From Ectobius pallidus (Eukaryota; Arthropoda; Insecta; Blattodea; Ectobiidae), in the NCBI GenBank assembly GCA_964059195.1, contig CAXKWD010000006.1:7804530-7868529 (forward strand): 64,000 nucleotides of DNA, in the 5' to 3' direction. Below are positions 1 through 11,815 of this stretch, in pieces (the stretch's first letter is position 1; every line of letters begins with the position of its first letter). Both the position numbers and the translations under genes were made by a program. The notes beneath the pieces are model-generated. The model searched no databases. It was not told where the DNA came from and saw only the letters and a program-made list of their open reading frames with translations.

Positions 1-305
1 CACCAAGTCTATTTAGGCATTTATCAGAACGCACAAGCAACTTGTATAACCCGTTTTGGTAGAAATCAGGTCCCTGTCCATTGAGCCAGGTCTCGGCGGA
101 TGTTTTCACAGCCCTGTCCGAAGAGAACCGACTGCCGGATAAGTGCTCCTTCAACTTCGGAAACATGAAATAGTCACTGGGTGCCAAATCTGGGCTATAT
201 GGGGAATGACTCCAGATTTCCCCCCCGAACCGTCGCAACAATTCCTGCGTTGCTTGAGCAGTATGGGGCCTGGCATTCTCATGCAGGAGGATGACACCTT
301 CACTC
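1..305 (-). pseudogene. mariner transposase C-terminal part (runs off window start)
   Basis: Minus strand reads about 100 codons without a stop: HENARPHTAQATQELLRR, then HSPYSPDLAPSDYFMFPKLK, then a C-terminal helix ending RSDKCLNRLG. The HENARPHTA and PYSPDLAPSDY blocks carry the second and third catalytic acids of mariner DD34D transposases. The N-terminal part upstream (305-520) is badly eroded. The reading frame continues off the left edge. Confidence 0.85.
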
Positions 306-564
306 AACTGTGAATGTCAGATGCGGACACATTCTTTGCCCATAAAAATCTAATCACGGCTCACACTTCCAAACGAGACCAATTTTCTAAGTGTCTTGCC
401 ATTTCAATCATCCTGAACCGTCTGGGAACTTTCACTACCTACCCGCAAACCAGCTGTATGACAAGCAGCCCCCTCTGTCTCCACTCTGGGGAAACAAAAG
501 TTCTCCATAATATGTAGTTTTCAAATGCTGCGGCTTGTAACCTTTTTTCTGATCAACCCTCGTA

Positions 565-1241
565 CAAGGGCTATTTTTTTCAACCTCCGATGGGGCATAA
601 AATGAAAACCACAGTGGAAATCAAAACTGTTTTACTTGGAACATTTAGGTACACCTTCTAGCTACTTCTCTACATAGTCGCGCTCCAATTGAGACATTTG
701 TCGTAGCATGTTATCAACTTTTCAATACCCTCTTCACAGAACCTTGCCACCAGTGTATTGAGAAGGGTCTTCATGGCATTTTGAACTGTTTTGAAGTTCT
801 TTGTTGGTGTGGAAGCCAGATCTTGGGTTAGCTCAGGAAATTTGTGTGCATCCATTGTTTGGATTTTACTTTTGATTCTGAATTGTCGTAACGAATCCAT
901 GTTTCATCCCCTGTCACAATGGGTTTCAAAAATTTGATCCCATGCCGAGTGACTTTCATCTTTTTTGGCAGATGAAGAAAGATCTGGAAGGTCAGCACTT
1001 CCACACCAACAAAGAACTGCAAAACAATTCAAAATGCCATGAAGACCCTTGCTGGCGGCAAGCTTCTAAGAAGAGGATATTGGGAAGTTGGTACCACACT
1101 ATGACAAATGTCTCAATCGGAGCGCGAGTATGTAGAGAAGTAGCTAGAAGGTGTACCTAAATGTTCCAAATAAAACAGTTTCGATTTCTGCTGTGGTTTT
1201 CATTTTATGCCCCATCGGAGGTTGAAAAAAAATAGCCCTCA
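565..1241. mobile_element. Palindromic mariner derivative
   Basis: 677 bp flanked by TA. The outer ends are inverted copies (GAGGGCTATTTTTTTTCAAC type) and the inverted similarity runs about 290 bp inward (565-850 against 950-1241), well past a normal mariner TIR. Each arm encodes the 3' end of a mariner transposase facing inward, and the centre holds the minus-strand VTGDETWIRYDNSESK block with the first catalytic Asp. Confidence 0.8.
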
Positions 1242-1244
1242 TAT

Positions 1245-2655
1245 CTATTTCTTTACAATTTTAATCTATTAGAAAAAACGTATATTAAATAATTTTCATT
1301 TCCATTAAAATAAGGGCTCTGAGATATCTGCCGCATCACATTTAAGAGGCAATAGACCACAGCAGTTCAAAATTTTTGGCAGAGCTTTTAAACAGCAGAT
1401 AATAAGAACGCAAGCTGCGGATGTGCATTAACAAATATGGCATTGTCCTCTTTATCTTATTGTTATAGTCATTCCCAAATTATTATAATTTAAGGGCTTA
1501 CAATCTAGGCTAATTGCATATCTGTAAATTCCACTCCTAATGGAACATACAATGTTGTTCAATTCACTGGTTTATTTGACCAATGTGCTGCTTGCATGTT
1601 ACGACCACATACAGTCTGAACCTTGCTTTGCATTGTGGTTGTAGAGATTGCTGTTTTCGTGGTGGAATTTACCAATGAACAGCCAATACAGTTATTCTCA
1701 ACGAAAGCATGCCTTTCTGAAAGATTCTGTTCCAATTATTAATGTATGTAATGATTATGACAAGGCATTTAATGACCATAAAATAGTGAAAAAATGCAAA
1801 ATAAAAATGCATTTATGGCCCAAAAATAGTGAAAAAATTATATGAAATTTAAAAAAATGAACACTAAATTACCATTATTACTTATATCTAGTTTTTTTTT
1901 TTAAAGTAATGAATTGGTAAAAGCATGGCTAAAAATTGCCAAAAGCAAAGAAATTCTTTCTTAACTGACAAGCCCAACAATTGCCCCCAGAAAATAGGTG
2001 CCACTTAAAAAGAAAAAAAAAAAAATTCTTCATTGCTACAAGACAATTGCTATCGTGTTTACAATAAACCTGAATTAAAATTAAAATTAACCTATCTTTT
2101 GAAAATGACGAACAATGCAAAATAAAGGAAAAATGCAAAAACAAATTGTCCTTATTTAATCAATTATTTAATGAGACACATTTATATATATATTCAAGCT
2201 ATCTTTTAACTTTTGTATAAAAAAGGTGCAAAATCATCAAATGTCTTGCCCTAGTAATGATCTATCCACAATGTGCGGCAGTTGGTAGTCAAAATCTGAC
2301 GTGTGCTCAGTATTGGCTGCAGTTCACAATTATCCACAATGTGCAGTTGAGTATCAACTGCATGACTATAGGTTAAGTGTTATGTTATAGAATATCATTT
2401 AAGCTGAATACTGTAGGCGGACAGCAATCAACACTACTGGATAACACTTTTATTGGTTAGATTCTGATCTGGGGATAACTATATCATTGGTACATTAAAC
2501 CCATTCTAATAGATACTATATTGATCGCCAACAACTTAAATAATAATCTAATGCTATTAACGTATGAGAAAAACGCACACATAACTTCTTCTAGCCCTTA
2601 ATATATTCCATCAAAAGAGTAGATGGCTGTACTCTAGTAGCATTATTCACAAAGT
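1245..2655. other. No gene seen
   Basis: AT-rich. TGCAAAATAAA words near 1790 and 2115 may mark an old element with subterminal repeats (1760-2160). ATCCACAATGTGC occurs twice (2265, 2332). Nothing coding. Confidence 0.5.
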
Positions 2656-2659
2656 AGAA

Positions 2660-3381
2660 AGGTTGGATCGAAAAGTAACGCACAATCTTTTTTTTTTACA
2701 AAAAGTTTTTAATAGGAACAATTATTACAAGCAAATGCACACATGAAGGGACATCTTCTGTCTATTTTTCTACGTAGTCGCCAAGTTTCTCAACACATTT
2801 CTCCCATCGTGATACCAGTTTCAAAATACCCTGTTCAAAGAAGTCCTTTCGGTTGGAGTATAGCCATCTGTGGACTACTGTCCCGTGTTCAGCAAAGTCC
2901 ACCGATAAAACGCCATTCATATCTCAGAATAATGCCACAAGCACTTTATGAGCAGATTGAGTCACTTTGAATTTTTTCCTTACCGGAGAAGCAGCATGTT
3001 TCCGAGCCATAGAGGCCAACTTTGTTTCGGGCGTGTAATGGTATGCCCATGATTCCCTTCCCGGTGAATAAATTTCATTCATTTGGTCCCATGAAGAAAT
3101 TCCTGGCCGGTAAACGCTTTGCGTCAGATGCAGAAGTGAAAACAGCAGTCTGCAGATGGCTATACTCCAACCGAACGGACTTCTATGAACAGGATATTTT
3201 GAAACTGGTATCACGATGGGAGATATGTGTTGAGAAACTTGGGGACTATATAGAAAAATAGACAAAAGATGTCCCTTCATGCGTGCATTTGTTTGTAATT
3301 GTACCTATTACACTTTTGGTAAAAAAATAAATAAAAAAAAAAATAAAAATAAAAAATGTGCGTTACTTTTCGATCCACCCT
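2660..3381. mobile_element. Palindromic mariner derivative
   Basis: Ends share GGATCGAAAAGTAACGCACA in inverted orientation, with about 230 bp of inverted similarity inward. The left arm on the minus strand and the right arm on the plus strand both encode the C-terminal block RWLYSNRxDFxEQ...LKLVSRWE...CVEKLGDYxEK. The middle keeps a minus-strand piece (KLASMARKHAASPVRKKFKV) of the transposase core. Confidence 0.8.
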
Positions 3382-3419
3382 TGTGCAACTTAAAACCTAA
3401 GTTTGTGTGTGAAATGAGC

Positions 3420-3690
3420 GGCTTTTGACTATCCTTCAGAGAATTTATTGGAGAAAATAATTTAAATAAAAGTTTCAGCTATTTGTACAATATATAATAT
3501 AAATAGTGTATAATGCATATTATGCAATTTGTGTGCAACATTTAAATAAAAATTTTATTTCTGAGAATATCCTGAAAAACACAATTCTCTTCATGTAAAG
3601 TGGTTGTAAATATGAAGAGAAAGTTGTCGCCATGCTTCATATTGCATCCCACAAGGATACACAACCCAAATCAAACATGACGAAATGCAC
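3420..3690 (+). repeat. Dispersed diverged repeat, copy 1
   Basis: Shares with 4305-4605 and 10620-10920 an ordered series of blocks: CCTTCAGAGAATTT, AAATAAAAGTTTCAGCT, then AGAGAAAGT near the end. The stretch GGATACACAACCCAAAT also recurs near 10525. No coding potential seen. Confidence 0.5.
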
Positions 3691-3741
3691 TCACATAATT
3701 TTCTTTATGCAACACACCTTTCAACTTCTCATTCAGTTATA

Positions 3742-4279
3742 CAGGGTGTTAATGAATAACACCGAAATATTTTACCTGTGTATAGAGGGGACATAGACAA
3801 GCCACTTTTATTAGGAGATTTTTGCTCTATGACATAAAATGTGTATGCTACAGGGCATTAAAGTCTTTACGATTTGGTGCTCATAAGTCAATAATGAAGC
3901 GAAATAGGGTTAAAACTGTCATTAAATTGACTTCATACCTTCTTAGTGATCGATAAAAACTTGATCCCTAATCATTCATCAACAGCTATAGCATCATTTA
4001 GAGTTTTCATTTTCTGCAAAATTTACAGACTAAGCACATGACTGTCTGCCACTGCAATAGTCTTTTTTTTTTATTCATAACTACTGACTACAGTGTTAAC
4101 AACGAAGTTCCTTTGTTTCGCATTTCTTTCAAATGTTAAAAGTCAGTGGCGGTCATGCCCAGGGATATCTTATGCTGTAACAGGAAAAATTGAATGCAAA
4201 TATATCCTAATAAAAGTTGCTTGTTTATGCCCCCTCTTTACACAGGTAAAATATTTCGGTGTTATTCATTAACACCCTG
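3742..4279. mobile_element. TIR element, 538 bp, TIR about 78 bp
   Basis: Ends are near-identical inverted copies starting CAGGGTGTTAATGAATAACA and continuing for about 78 bp. No coding sequence is seen. It is preceded by TA; the right flank is CA, so a TA duplication is not certain. Likely a non-autonomous DNA transposon. Confidence 0.75.
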
Positions 4280-4304
4280 CAGAATAAGAGTCCATGTTGC
4301 AAAG

Positions 4305-4605
4305 AGTGCTTATCCAGTTGTGTCATCTTCAGCCCGGTATTGTTTGCCATGCAAAATTTCAAGCCAGGGTTTCTATAAATGGTGGCTAGCTAATAACTTC
4401 CATTCAGAGAATGTTTATGCATAAACGATTCAAATAAAAGTCTTAGCTCTTTGTGTAAGCACCTCATGCACAAAATTTAGACAAAGTCGTTGAAGCTGTT
4501 TTTAAGAAAATTGCAAGAAATTACAGTTTCTTCAAGTAAAGTGGCACCAAAAGAGAAAGTTTTGCCACTCTTTGTGTCTCATTCCCAGAAGTTATATAAC
4601 CCAAA
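4305..4605 (+). repeat. Dispersed diverged repeat, copy 2
   Basis: Second copy of the block order TTCAGAGAA, AAATAAAAGTCTTAGCT, CACCTCAT, AGAGAAAGT, ATAACCCAAAT. It directly follows the TIR element at 3742-4279, which therefore sits between copies 1 and 2 and may have inserted into an older array. Confidence 0.5.
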
Positions 4606-4610
4606 TACAA

Positions 4611-5465
4611 GGCGACACACAAAAAAATGGGAACTTTTTAACATCCAATAATAAAACCAAGAGTGATGGAAGAAAACATTTTATTCATAGTAATTGAAAC
4701 CTTAAACTTGCCATTTAAGAAACATTAATGGAATTTATAATTTTTTAAAAATTACGTCCTTTAGATGGCGTCCTCTTGAAACCTGCTGTTGAGATTCCTC
4801 ATTGACCGCTGCAACATTGCAGCTGGGATACTGTGAATTTCATCAAGAATTCTCTGTTTTTAACTCATCCAGAGTTCTTGGTTGAGAGTCGGGTACACTT
4901 TACTTTTCAGAGAGCCCCACAAGAAAAAAAATCACAAACAAACAAATCTGGCTATCTAGGGGTCCAGGGAACATTACTGAATCTTGAGATCACACGGTTA
5001 TCGAACAATTCTCGCACAGCTTCCACTGATTGCCGTACAGTGTGTAATGTTGCTTCATCTGGTTGAAACCAGGGTTCTTGAACGTGTGGGAAATTGTTAA
5101 TTCAATGTAACGAATTATTGTAACACCTCCACGTAACGATCCGCATTGACAGTTACTGTGACCCCCTATTCATGACTTGACCAAGAACTCTGGATGATTT
5201 AAAACAGAGAATTCGTGATGAAATTCACAGTATCCCAGCTGCGATGTTGCAGTGGTGAATGAGGAATCTCAACAGCAGGTTTCAAGAATGCATTCGTACA
5301 GGAGGACACCATCTAAAAGATGTAATTTTTTAAAAATGATAAATTCCATTCAAGTTTCTTAAATGGCAAGTTTTAAGGTTTCATTTAGTATGAATGAAAT
5401 GTTTTCATCCATCACTCTTGGTTTTATTATTGGATGTTAAAAAGTTCCCCTTTTTTTGTGTCATT
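4611..5465. mobile_element. Palindromic Tc1/mariner-type derivative
   Basis: Inverted arms of about 270-300 bp (4611-4885 against 5165-5465) begin with GGGAACTTTTTAACATCC-type ends. Both arms carry the same transposase 3' end facing inward (minus reading KQRILDEIHSIPAAMLQRSM). The centre holds a decayed minus-strand LWGSLKSKVYP block typical of insect Tc-type transposases. Confidence 0.72.
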
Positions 5466-5519
5466 TTGTATAAAGTCATGTTTTTGTTCTCAAGCTATGC
5501 TGATCACATACAGATTTCT

Positions 5520-5715
5520 GAAAATAGCATTTTTGAATTAAGAGGACCTCAAAAATTATATTTATGTTGAAAACACAACATCGAATTTCGGTGCCAAACA
5601 AAAAACTTCCTTCATCCCCACCACAGGTTCTGCAGAGGAAGTATCGTATTCAATCCCAAAATCTGATATTGCGTTTTTAACATAAATACACCTTTTGAGG
5701 TTCTCAGAAATAATA
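5520..5715. repeat. Small imperfect palindrome
   Basis: GAGGACCTCAAAAATTATAT near 5543 matches the reverse complement of ATACACCTTTTGAGGTTCTC near 5687, with about 35-bp arms. Probably a MITE; no target duplication recognised. Confidence 0.4.
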
Positions 5716-6434
5716 ACATCGTGAGAATTATGCTGCTTAATTTACTGTCAACTTAAAACATTAAAAAAAAAAAAAAAAAAACTTATCTGTAATATGAAAT
5801 ACAATAAATTGTTATTATATTACACCGAAACTAAAGTTGCTATTTCACACATTCTAGAGGCATAACATACTCAAACTAATAACATCTCCTTTATGGGTAG
5901 AGATCCGTGAAAGTGGTTTTATTTTTAAAAAGGCAGATTTTGGTGTTATTCTTAAGCATGATAAGTAACTCACTTCAAACCTTCCACTAATAAAATCCAT
6001 ATCCCCAAAACTGCCTGCACAAATTAGTTCGTGGAGCAAGCAATAGTTTGAACATTCAAGGTTGAAACGTTTCTGGTGTTGCAGATTGTTCCTAAATTCT
6101 TTCCTCTTTGGCTGCTGCCTTGAAACAATTTTTGTTATATCTTTGATCAAGACAAGAATGGAAGTTATGAAAACATTTACTAAAATAATATAATTATATT
6201 GAGAATTCAGTGTTTTTGCTATTTCTTTTGTTCAAATTCATTTAAAATGCTGGAATATGTCCATTTTTCATGTTATTTTTACGACTTTGCGTTATATTGA
6301 CAAATTTGTGTTATTTTGCAATTAAAAAAATGTTCAAGGATTGAGGCTTACAAAATTCTGCACAAATTTTTGGAAATAATTTGCCTTATCGTGAATTTCA
6401 CAGATCTCTATTTATGGGGCTTATGGTCAGGATG

Positions 6435-6708
6435 TTTATAACAATTGAAGCGTTTAGTTTTATAAGAGTCTAAGTGTCAAAATCATTATTTTTCAACTGG
6501 TAATTTTAAATGGATTTATGTACCCAGACCAATGCATTTCAGAATGGTCCAACGTCCAAGGAAAGCCACGTTAGCAGCAATAAATTCCAAGATACAGCGC
6601 AGGGTCTATCCCCAGCACATCTTTCTGTGGGTCTATGTCTTGTTTTCTAAACAATCATGATTTTGGCACTTAGACCCCTATAAAAATAAATGCTTCAATT
6701 GTAAACCT
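6435..6708. repeat. Palindromic MITE-like repeat
   Basis: About 55-bp inverted arms: ACAATTGAAGCGTTTAGTTT at the left and the reverse complement of AAATGCTTCAATTGTAAAC at the right, with GTCTAAGTGYCAAAATCAT inside each. No coding sequence. Confidence 0.5.
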
Positions 6709-7156
6709 CAAATATCAGTTTAACATGCATTCAAAAATCTTAACATAGTGTATAAATAACAATAGGTATTTTTTTTAAAAAATAAAACTATAATCGAATT
6801 TATGCATTACTCCTCTATAGTTCTACTATGTTTAAGTCTTGTATGTTTATTTCAAAAATTAACTTTATACTAATGATAATACCAAACCTACTTGGAAATA
6901 ATTAGCAATATACATGCACAATACAATCGTGCAATGAACAGTAAAGAAGGAGAAACTGAAATTAAACATCTCATATGATGACAAAGTTGCCAGAGCATTA
7001 ATATTTATATAAATATTAGTACCAGTACTTGAATTCGTTATTTGCCTGCAAGAAATCACTACAATCTAAATTTGACATTTATTCTCATTTATGTAACTCA
7101 GGAATATATTAAGTAATACTGCATTTTACACAAGAAAACTCAAAGACATAAAAATA

Positions 7157-7818
7157 TGAGGGGCAATCAAAGCATTCCCGGAATTTTGTTGTAATTATTT
7201 ATTACCACAATATAGGTACACATTTATTTAATCGCCTTCAAAATAGGCTTCTTCAGAACACACCAAAGAAAGCATGTTATGTCAAATCCAAAATAAAAGT
7301 TATGCTCATTGCATTTTTCGACAACAAAGGTGTGGCGCACCATGAATTTGTACCAGCTGCACAAACTGTTAACGGCCCTTTCTAGTGCAGGGTTTTGGAA
7401 CTAATGAGGGAGACAATCTCAAGGAAACGTCCTGCGAAATGGCAAGGAGGATGGACACTACATCACGCATCGCTTGTTGTGGGGACATGGCTCGCAGAAA
7501 CGAACATTACACTCCTCTACCAGCCTCCCTACTTAGCAGATTTAGCACCAGCGGATTTCTGGCCCTTCCCCAAGATCAAAAAGGACCTCAAAGGTAACAG
7601 TTTTGCCACTGCAGAAGACATCAAAACCAACGGGATGGTTGAACTTTGGAAGAGACCAAAACAGGACTTTCATCGTTGTTTCCAGCAATGCCAGGAGCGG
7701 TGGAGCAATTGTGTGTGTTCTGAAGGAGCCTGCTCTGAAGGCGATTAAGTAAATGTGTGCCTATATTGTGGTAATAATTAATTACAATAAAATTCCGGAA
7801 ACTTTTTGACTGCCCTCA
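7157..7818 (+). mobile_element. mariner with internal deletions and an extended left TIR
   Basis: Flanked by TA on both sides; ends TGAGGGGCAATCAAAGC and its inverted partner. The plus strand keeps two transposase pieces: MLIAFFDNKGVAHHEFVPAA (7292-7360) and YQPPYLADLAPADFWPFPKI followed by KKDLKG (7520-7600), the latter carrying the third catalytic Asp. About 110 bp of the 3' end is copied in inverted orientation at the left end. Confidence 0.82.
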
Positions 7819-8315
7819 TAGTCAAAGAACTATGAAATGGCATAAGATGAGCTCTTAGTGCATATGTGGTTAGAATGGCTCAAGGTTCTATTCTGGATGA
7901 GAGCATGAAACCCTTCCTTCATAAGGGTGGTTAAAGCTGAAGGGTCAGTTAACCCACTCCCAGAGCAAAGTAAACAGTTGCTTCATATACTTATTTCTCG
8001 GGAATGAAAGAAGTGTAGACCTCCTCATACAGAATGAATGAATATGTAGAACAAACAACAAAGAATCAGTGGAACACACTGGAATGCCGTTCTGGAAAAT
8101 ATGTTTCCCTTTAGAAATTAATATTAACATTGATACATGTTTGGCGTTGAGTAACAAAACTGTTTATATGTAGGAATCCTGTCAAGTCATAAAGAGTCAT
8201 TGTGGGAAAACAGCGACCATTGCGATGCACATATTCTCGGGTGTCGCTATGAACCATGTGTACTGTTAAGGAATCTTATTTAACAAGCAAACCGTACGGG
8301 TTGTCATGTCGAAAC

Positions 8316-8745
8316 CAGGGATGGATCAATACCCAATTTTCTCGATACTCGATACCGATACATAATTTTTCCGTTGATACTCGATACCGTCAACATTTCC
8401 AGTTTTAATAAATAGGTACCGGTACATTAAAAATAAAAAAGTTGAGAGAACTGTGTAATATCATCTAAATTAATTAAGTGTGCATATTTAATGAGACAAA
8501 ATTTAATACCATCAGTAGCCTATAATTATTTTTAAACTCTACATTAAAACTAAAATTAGTTTTTGAACCAGTCCACTTACAAGTTTTTGTTCTAAAATAC
8601 TAGCATTCTCACTTAATTGCAAAATTGTAGAATTACCAAAGTATCGAAAAAGTACCGAGCGAGTTTTCTGAAGTATCGCTCGATGCCAATACCATGCAAG
8701 TATCGAAAGTATCGAGGCATTGAAAGTATCAATGACCCATCCCTA
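8316..8745. mobile_element. hAT-type MITE with perfect 8-bp TSD
   Basis: 430 bp bounded by inverted CAGGGATGG / CCATCCCTA and flanked by the direct repeat GTCGAAAC at 8308-8315 and 8746-8753. The 8-bp duplication and the CAGGG end point to hAT. The interior is rich in TACTCGATACCGATAC-type words, probably subterminal binding repeats. Non-coding. Confidence 0.88.
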
Positions 8746-8759
8746 GTCGAAACCCACCC

Positions 8760-9290
8760 TCAAATTTTGCACATTAATAGATCTTCATTATAGATGGACA
8801 CATGCAGAAAATTTGCTTTGATCAACAAGTTCATCCATTCACCACCAGATGGAAGTCGGAATCAGCTGATGATGATGGGGATACCCATTGAAATGATTCT
8901 GGGTAAATATACCTAATAGTGAAGTTAGTGTATACAGGTACATTTCCATACTTAAACTACTACAGATGTTAACACTTCACTGTGCTATTTCTAGTAATAT
9001 TAATAGTGAGAATTCAGCTGTTGATTGATAGCTCAAGCAGAAACATTGGACATCCAGTGCATCTGTTTAATCCCCAGACATAACATGCGCAAGGGGAGAC
9101 TGCCAGCTGATGAAACATCAGGATGCTAATTTTGACATCATTTGGCAATTGCTGAATTAATAAGATCAGTTCCTCATAGAAAATTGTGAGTTGTTGAGGC
9201 AAATAAGTAGAATTTCTTAAGAGTACCAATTTAATTAAGATCTTTAGCAACTTTACCATCCACAGTACAACAGCAGGACAAATGCTCATA
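8760..9290. other. No supported gene
   Basis: A 122-codon minus-strand frame (9382-9014) has no recognisable domain. The part before 9325 is the T-rich acceptor tract discussed for the possible terminal exon. Confidence 0.4.
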
Positions 9291-9296
9291 CGATGT

Positions 9297-9325
9297 TCAC
9301 AGTAGCAACTTATACCCATACGGAC
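9297..9325 (-). CDS. Possible terminal exon of the WW-domain gene
   Basis: A very strong splice acceptor on the minus strand (long T-rich tract then TATACAG) is followed in phase 1 by SPYGYKLLL and a stop at 9297. GT sites after HWS or HWSS in the exon near 11530 leave matching phase 1. Speculative: an acceptor can arise by chance in T-rich DNA, and no homologue was compared. Confidence 0.28.
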
Positions 9326-9554
9326 CTGTATAGAAACAGAAAATAAATATGAACAGAACAAAAATAAACAAGAATGTATCACATTACAGGAATGCTAAAA
9401 GGAACTGAAAGCCATCAACTAATTCAATACTCTCTAGCAGGAAAATTATACCAGGAATTCTCCAGTCAGACATTAGACTATACGCTACAGCTGTGTCTTT
9501 AAAATTTTCTTTAATACCAATGCAGTTTAAACTAAAGGATGAAATTTCATTGAA

Positions 9555-9845
9555 TATAAAAATAATGATTATGACCACCTGGCTACGGATCTGCAGGCCA
9601 AGGTTTGATACCTGGTACCTTCAAGGATTTTTCTGATGAGTGTGGAACGGGGTGCATTCAGCCTCGTGAATCAAACTGAGGAGCTACTTGAGTAAGAAGT
9701 AGCAGCTCCAGTCTTGGAAACCACCATTAATGGTTGTGGGTTTTGGCATGTTCACCATATGCCCCCAATCCTGCCACCTGTCTATGGTAGATGATGCAGC
9801 GGTTAGGTGGTAGGCCTAGATCATTCAGGGATGCAGTACCACAGA
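9555..9845 (+). repeat. tRNA-derived SINE, family A
   Basis: CCTGGCTACGGATCTGCAGG and AAGGTTTGATACC resemble A- and B-box regions of a tRNA head. The body contains GGGGTGCATTCAGCCTCGTG and GAGGAGCTACTTGA, also found at 37430-37480. It ends near GGCCTAGATCATTCAGGG. Family name not known. Confidence 0.6.
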
Positions 9846-10439
9846 GTTTACTTTTCAGTTTTATATAACAATTATATCAATATCACTTTACTTAAAGGCT
9901 AGTTTCCTTGATGAAATTAGGTTTTGTAACACTAATTGTACCAGTTTCCATCAAAACAAATTCCAGTGCAGCTGCACATTTTTTCTTATTTTTGGAGTTT
10001 CAAGTTGTTGAAACCCCTGTTGTTACTGTTGTTTGGATTGCATATAAATCCAGGCATTTCACAATTTCTTTACTTTCCACTTAATTTTAGGAAATGAGAA
10101 AAATTAAAAAAATACTTATAATACAGAATATGTCTCGTCCAACCCTTCAGATTTGTGTAATGGTGGATATAGCTTTTTTGACGTAGGATTTTAGGATATA
10201 TTCATTTTCGTAGGGGGCCAAATAAGGTTGGTTTTCAAACTTGTTTTTCAAACTTTTTAACTGAAGATGCATATAACCTCGAAAATCACTACAGTAACGC
10301 GAACAGTTGGAATCAGCCAAAACTGTGAAGTGTTGCAACTCAACAGTTGTGAAACCAGCCAAAAGTTTCCTGTAAATTATAAGAATTATATCAAATATGC
10401 AGGTTCTAAATCAACAACTATTTTTATACGTACGAAACA

Positions 10440-10920
10440 TAAATTCTTCTTCGATAAGGAGAAACAATGGTTCTATAACAAAGAGAAAAATGTCGTCACC
10501 ACATCGCACTCCATTCTCGAAGGATACACAACCCAAATAAAATCTGATAAAGGACTTACATAACTTTCTTTACCCTAAGGAAGGGCAATACATCTTTCTC
10601 ACTTTACATTCTAATACAGAATAAGAGGCTGTATTGCAAAAGAGCGTGTATTCAGTTGTTTCAACCTGATGCAAAACTTTATTGTTCACGAGGCAATAAC
10701 GGCAACTATCAGGTAATGGGTGGCTTATAACTACCCTTCAGAGAATTTTTGCGAAACATTTTTCAAATAAAGGTTTCAGCTTATAGTGAAAGTACCTCAC
10801 AAACAAAATTTAAACAAAATCATTTGGGATATTTTAGGAAAATAGCAAAAAAACGGAATTTAAAGTAAAAATAAAAGAAAGTCCCTGTCAATCTTCGTGT
10901 CATGTCCCCAGATAACTAAG
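10440..10920 (+). repeat. Dispersed diverged repeat, further copies
   Basis: Two partial copies in the same orientation as those at 3.4-4.6 kb: 10500-10570 matches GGATACACAACCCAAAT and its downstream sequence, and 10620-10920 matches the TAACTACCCTTCAGAGAATT, AAATAAAGGTTTCAGCT and GTACCTCAC blocks. Confidence 0.45.
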
Positions 10921-10929
10921 CTTGGTGTT

Positions 10930-11510
10930 GGTATAGTCCAATTTCATTTTCAACAGCAAAGAGTGCAGGTGTTTTATTAATATTTATGTGCAGTGATCTG
11001 TTACTTATGTGAAAATGAGTGATAGCCAGAAAAAAGCTAAGTGGTTTTCAAAACCGGAAACTCGCGAAAGACAAGGCAATAAAAAAAGAGGAAACTGTGA
11101 GAAAGTGCACAAAAATAAACGACCTGTTTAAAAAAACAAACACAGCCAGTTTGTTCCAGTTCGAGTCCAGATTCAGAGTGTAGGTAATAATGTGGCGAAC
11201 AGTACCCAAAAATGATGTTCATGTGATTTATCTGAGATAGGCGTTTCCGATATTAAAAACAACAGTAATAACCTGTTTACTTATTTACTTATTATATATT
11301 ATTATTAGCCTACTATTTCAGTTACAATAATGCTTATTGTAGGTTACTTTGTGGTACATTCATGTGGAAATAAGGGGGCGAAAATATTTTTCTCTGCCTA
11401 GGGGTGCTTAAGTAGCTAAATACTACAAGCACAACGCTACTGTGAGAATTCCTGATACCCATGCAGTACTAACAGGGGAACATGTACGAGGAGGCCTGAA
11501 ACAAATACAG
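10930..11510. other. Mostly featureless; possible transposase N-terminus
   Basis: The plus strand from 11015 reads MSDSQKKAKWFSKPETRER and a Lys/Arg-rich stretch, then, after a frame change, KINDLFKKTNTASLF, reminiscent of N-termini of hAT transposases. Too short to assign. Confidence 0.3.
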
Positions 11511-11517
11511 ACTACAA

Positions 11518-11815
11518 TCAATTACTACTCCAATGGTTAAGTATAAACCTCAGTTTCATCTTGGGGGACGAATGGGGTCGCCGGTACACATCTCCAAATC
11601 TTGGCGAACCAATATAGCTTCCACTGGCACCCGAGCCAGGACGAGGGATGGGGGATCCCGTGCGAGGACTGTCTCGCACTCCTAAGGGTGGAGTCATCTG
11701 CAAAGCATGAAAATGCCGGCCTTGGAGGGGTGGAGTAGCGTACGGACCGGGAGTGCTGATTGGATGTTTCTCCACCTGCAGCGCACTCATAACCACTGCT
11801 TCGCGATTATGATAT
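11518..11815 (-). CDS. WW-domain gene downstream exon (Pro/Gly/Arg-rich)
   Basis: Open frame with ISTPGPYATPPLQGRH, MTPPLGVRDSPRTGSPIPRP and GSYIGSPRFGDVYRRP, ending at a stop at 11518. Its GC content and composition stand out from the AT-rich surroundings and match exon 3. If the acceptor is TATTTCAG at 11816, the incoming phase must be 2, so another exon is missing. If the weaker GCTGCAG at 11776 is used, it joins exon 3 directly in phase 0. GT sites just before the stop leave room for splicing to a further exon. Confidence 0.65.

Noticed and set aside
9014..9382. 122-codon minus-strand frame as a gene
   Set aside because: No domain or homologue recognised; only the splice acceptor inside it was kept, as a weak exon candidate in another phase.
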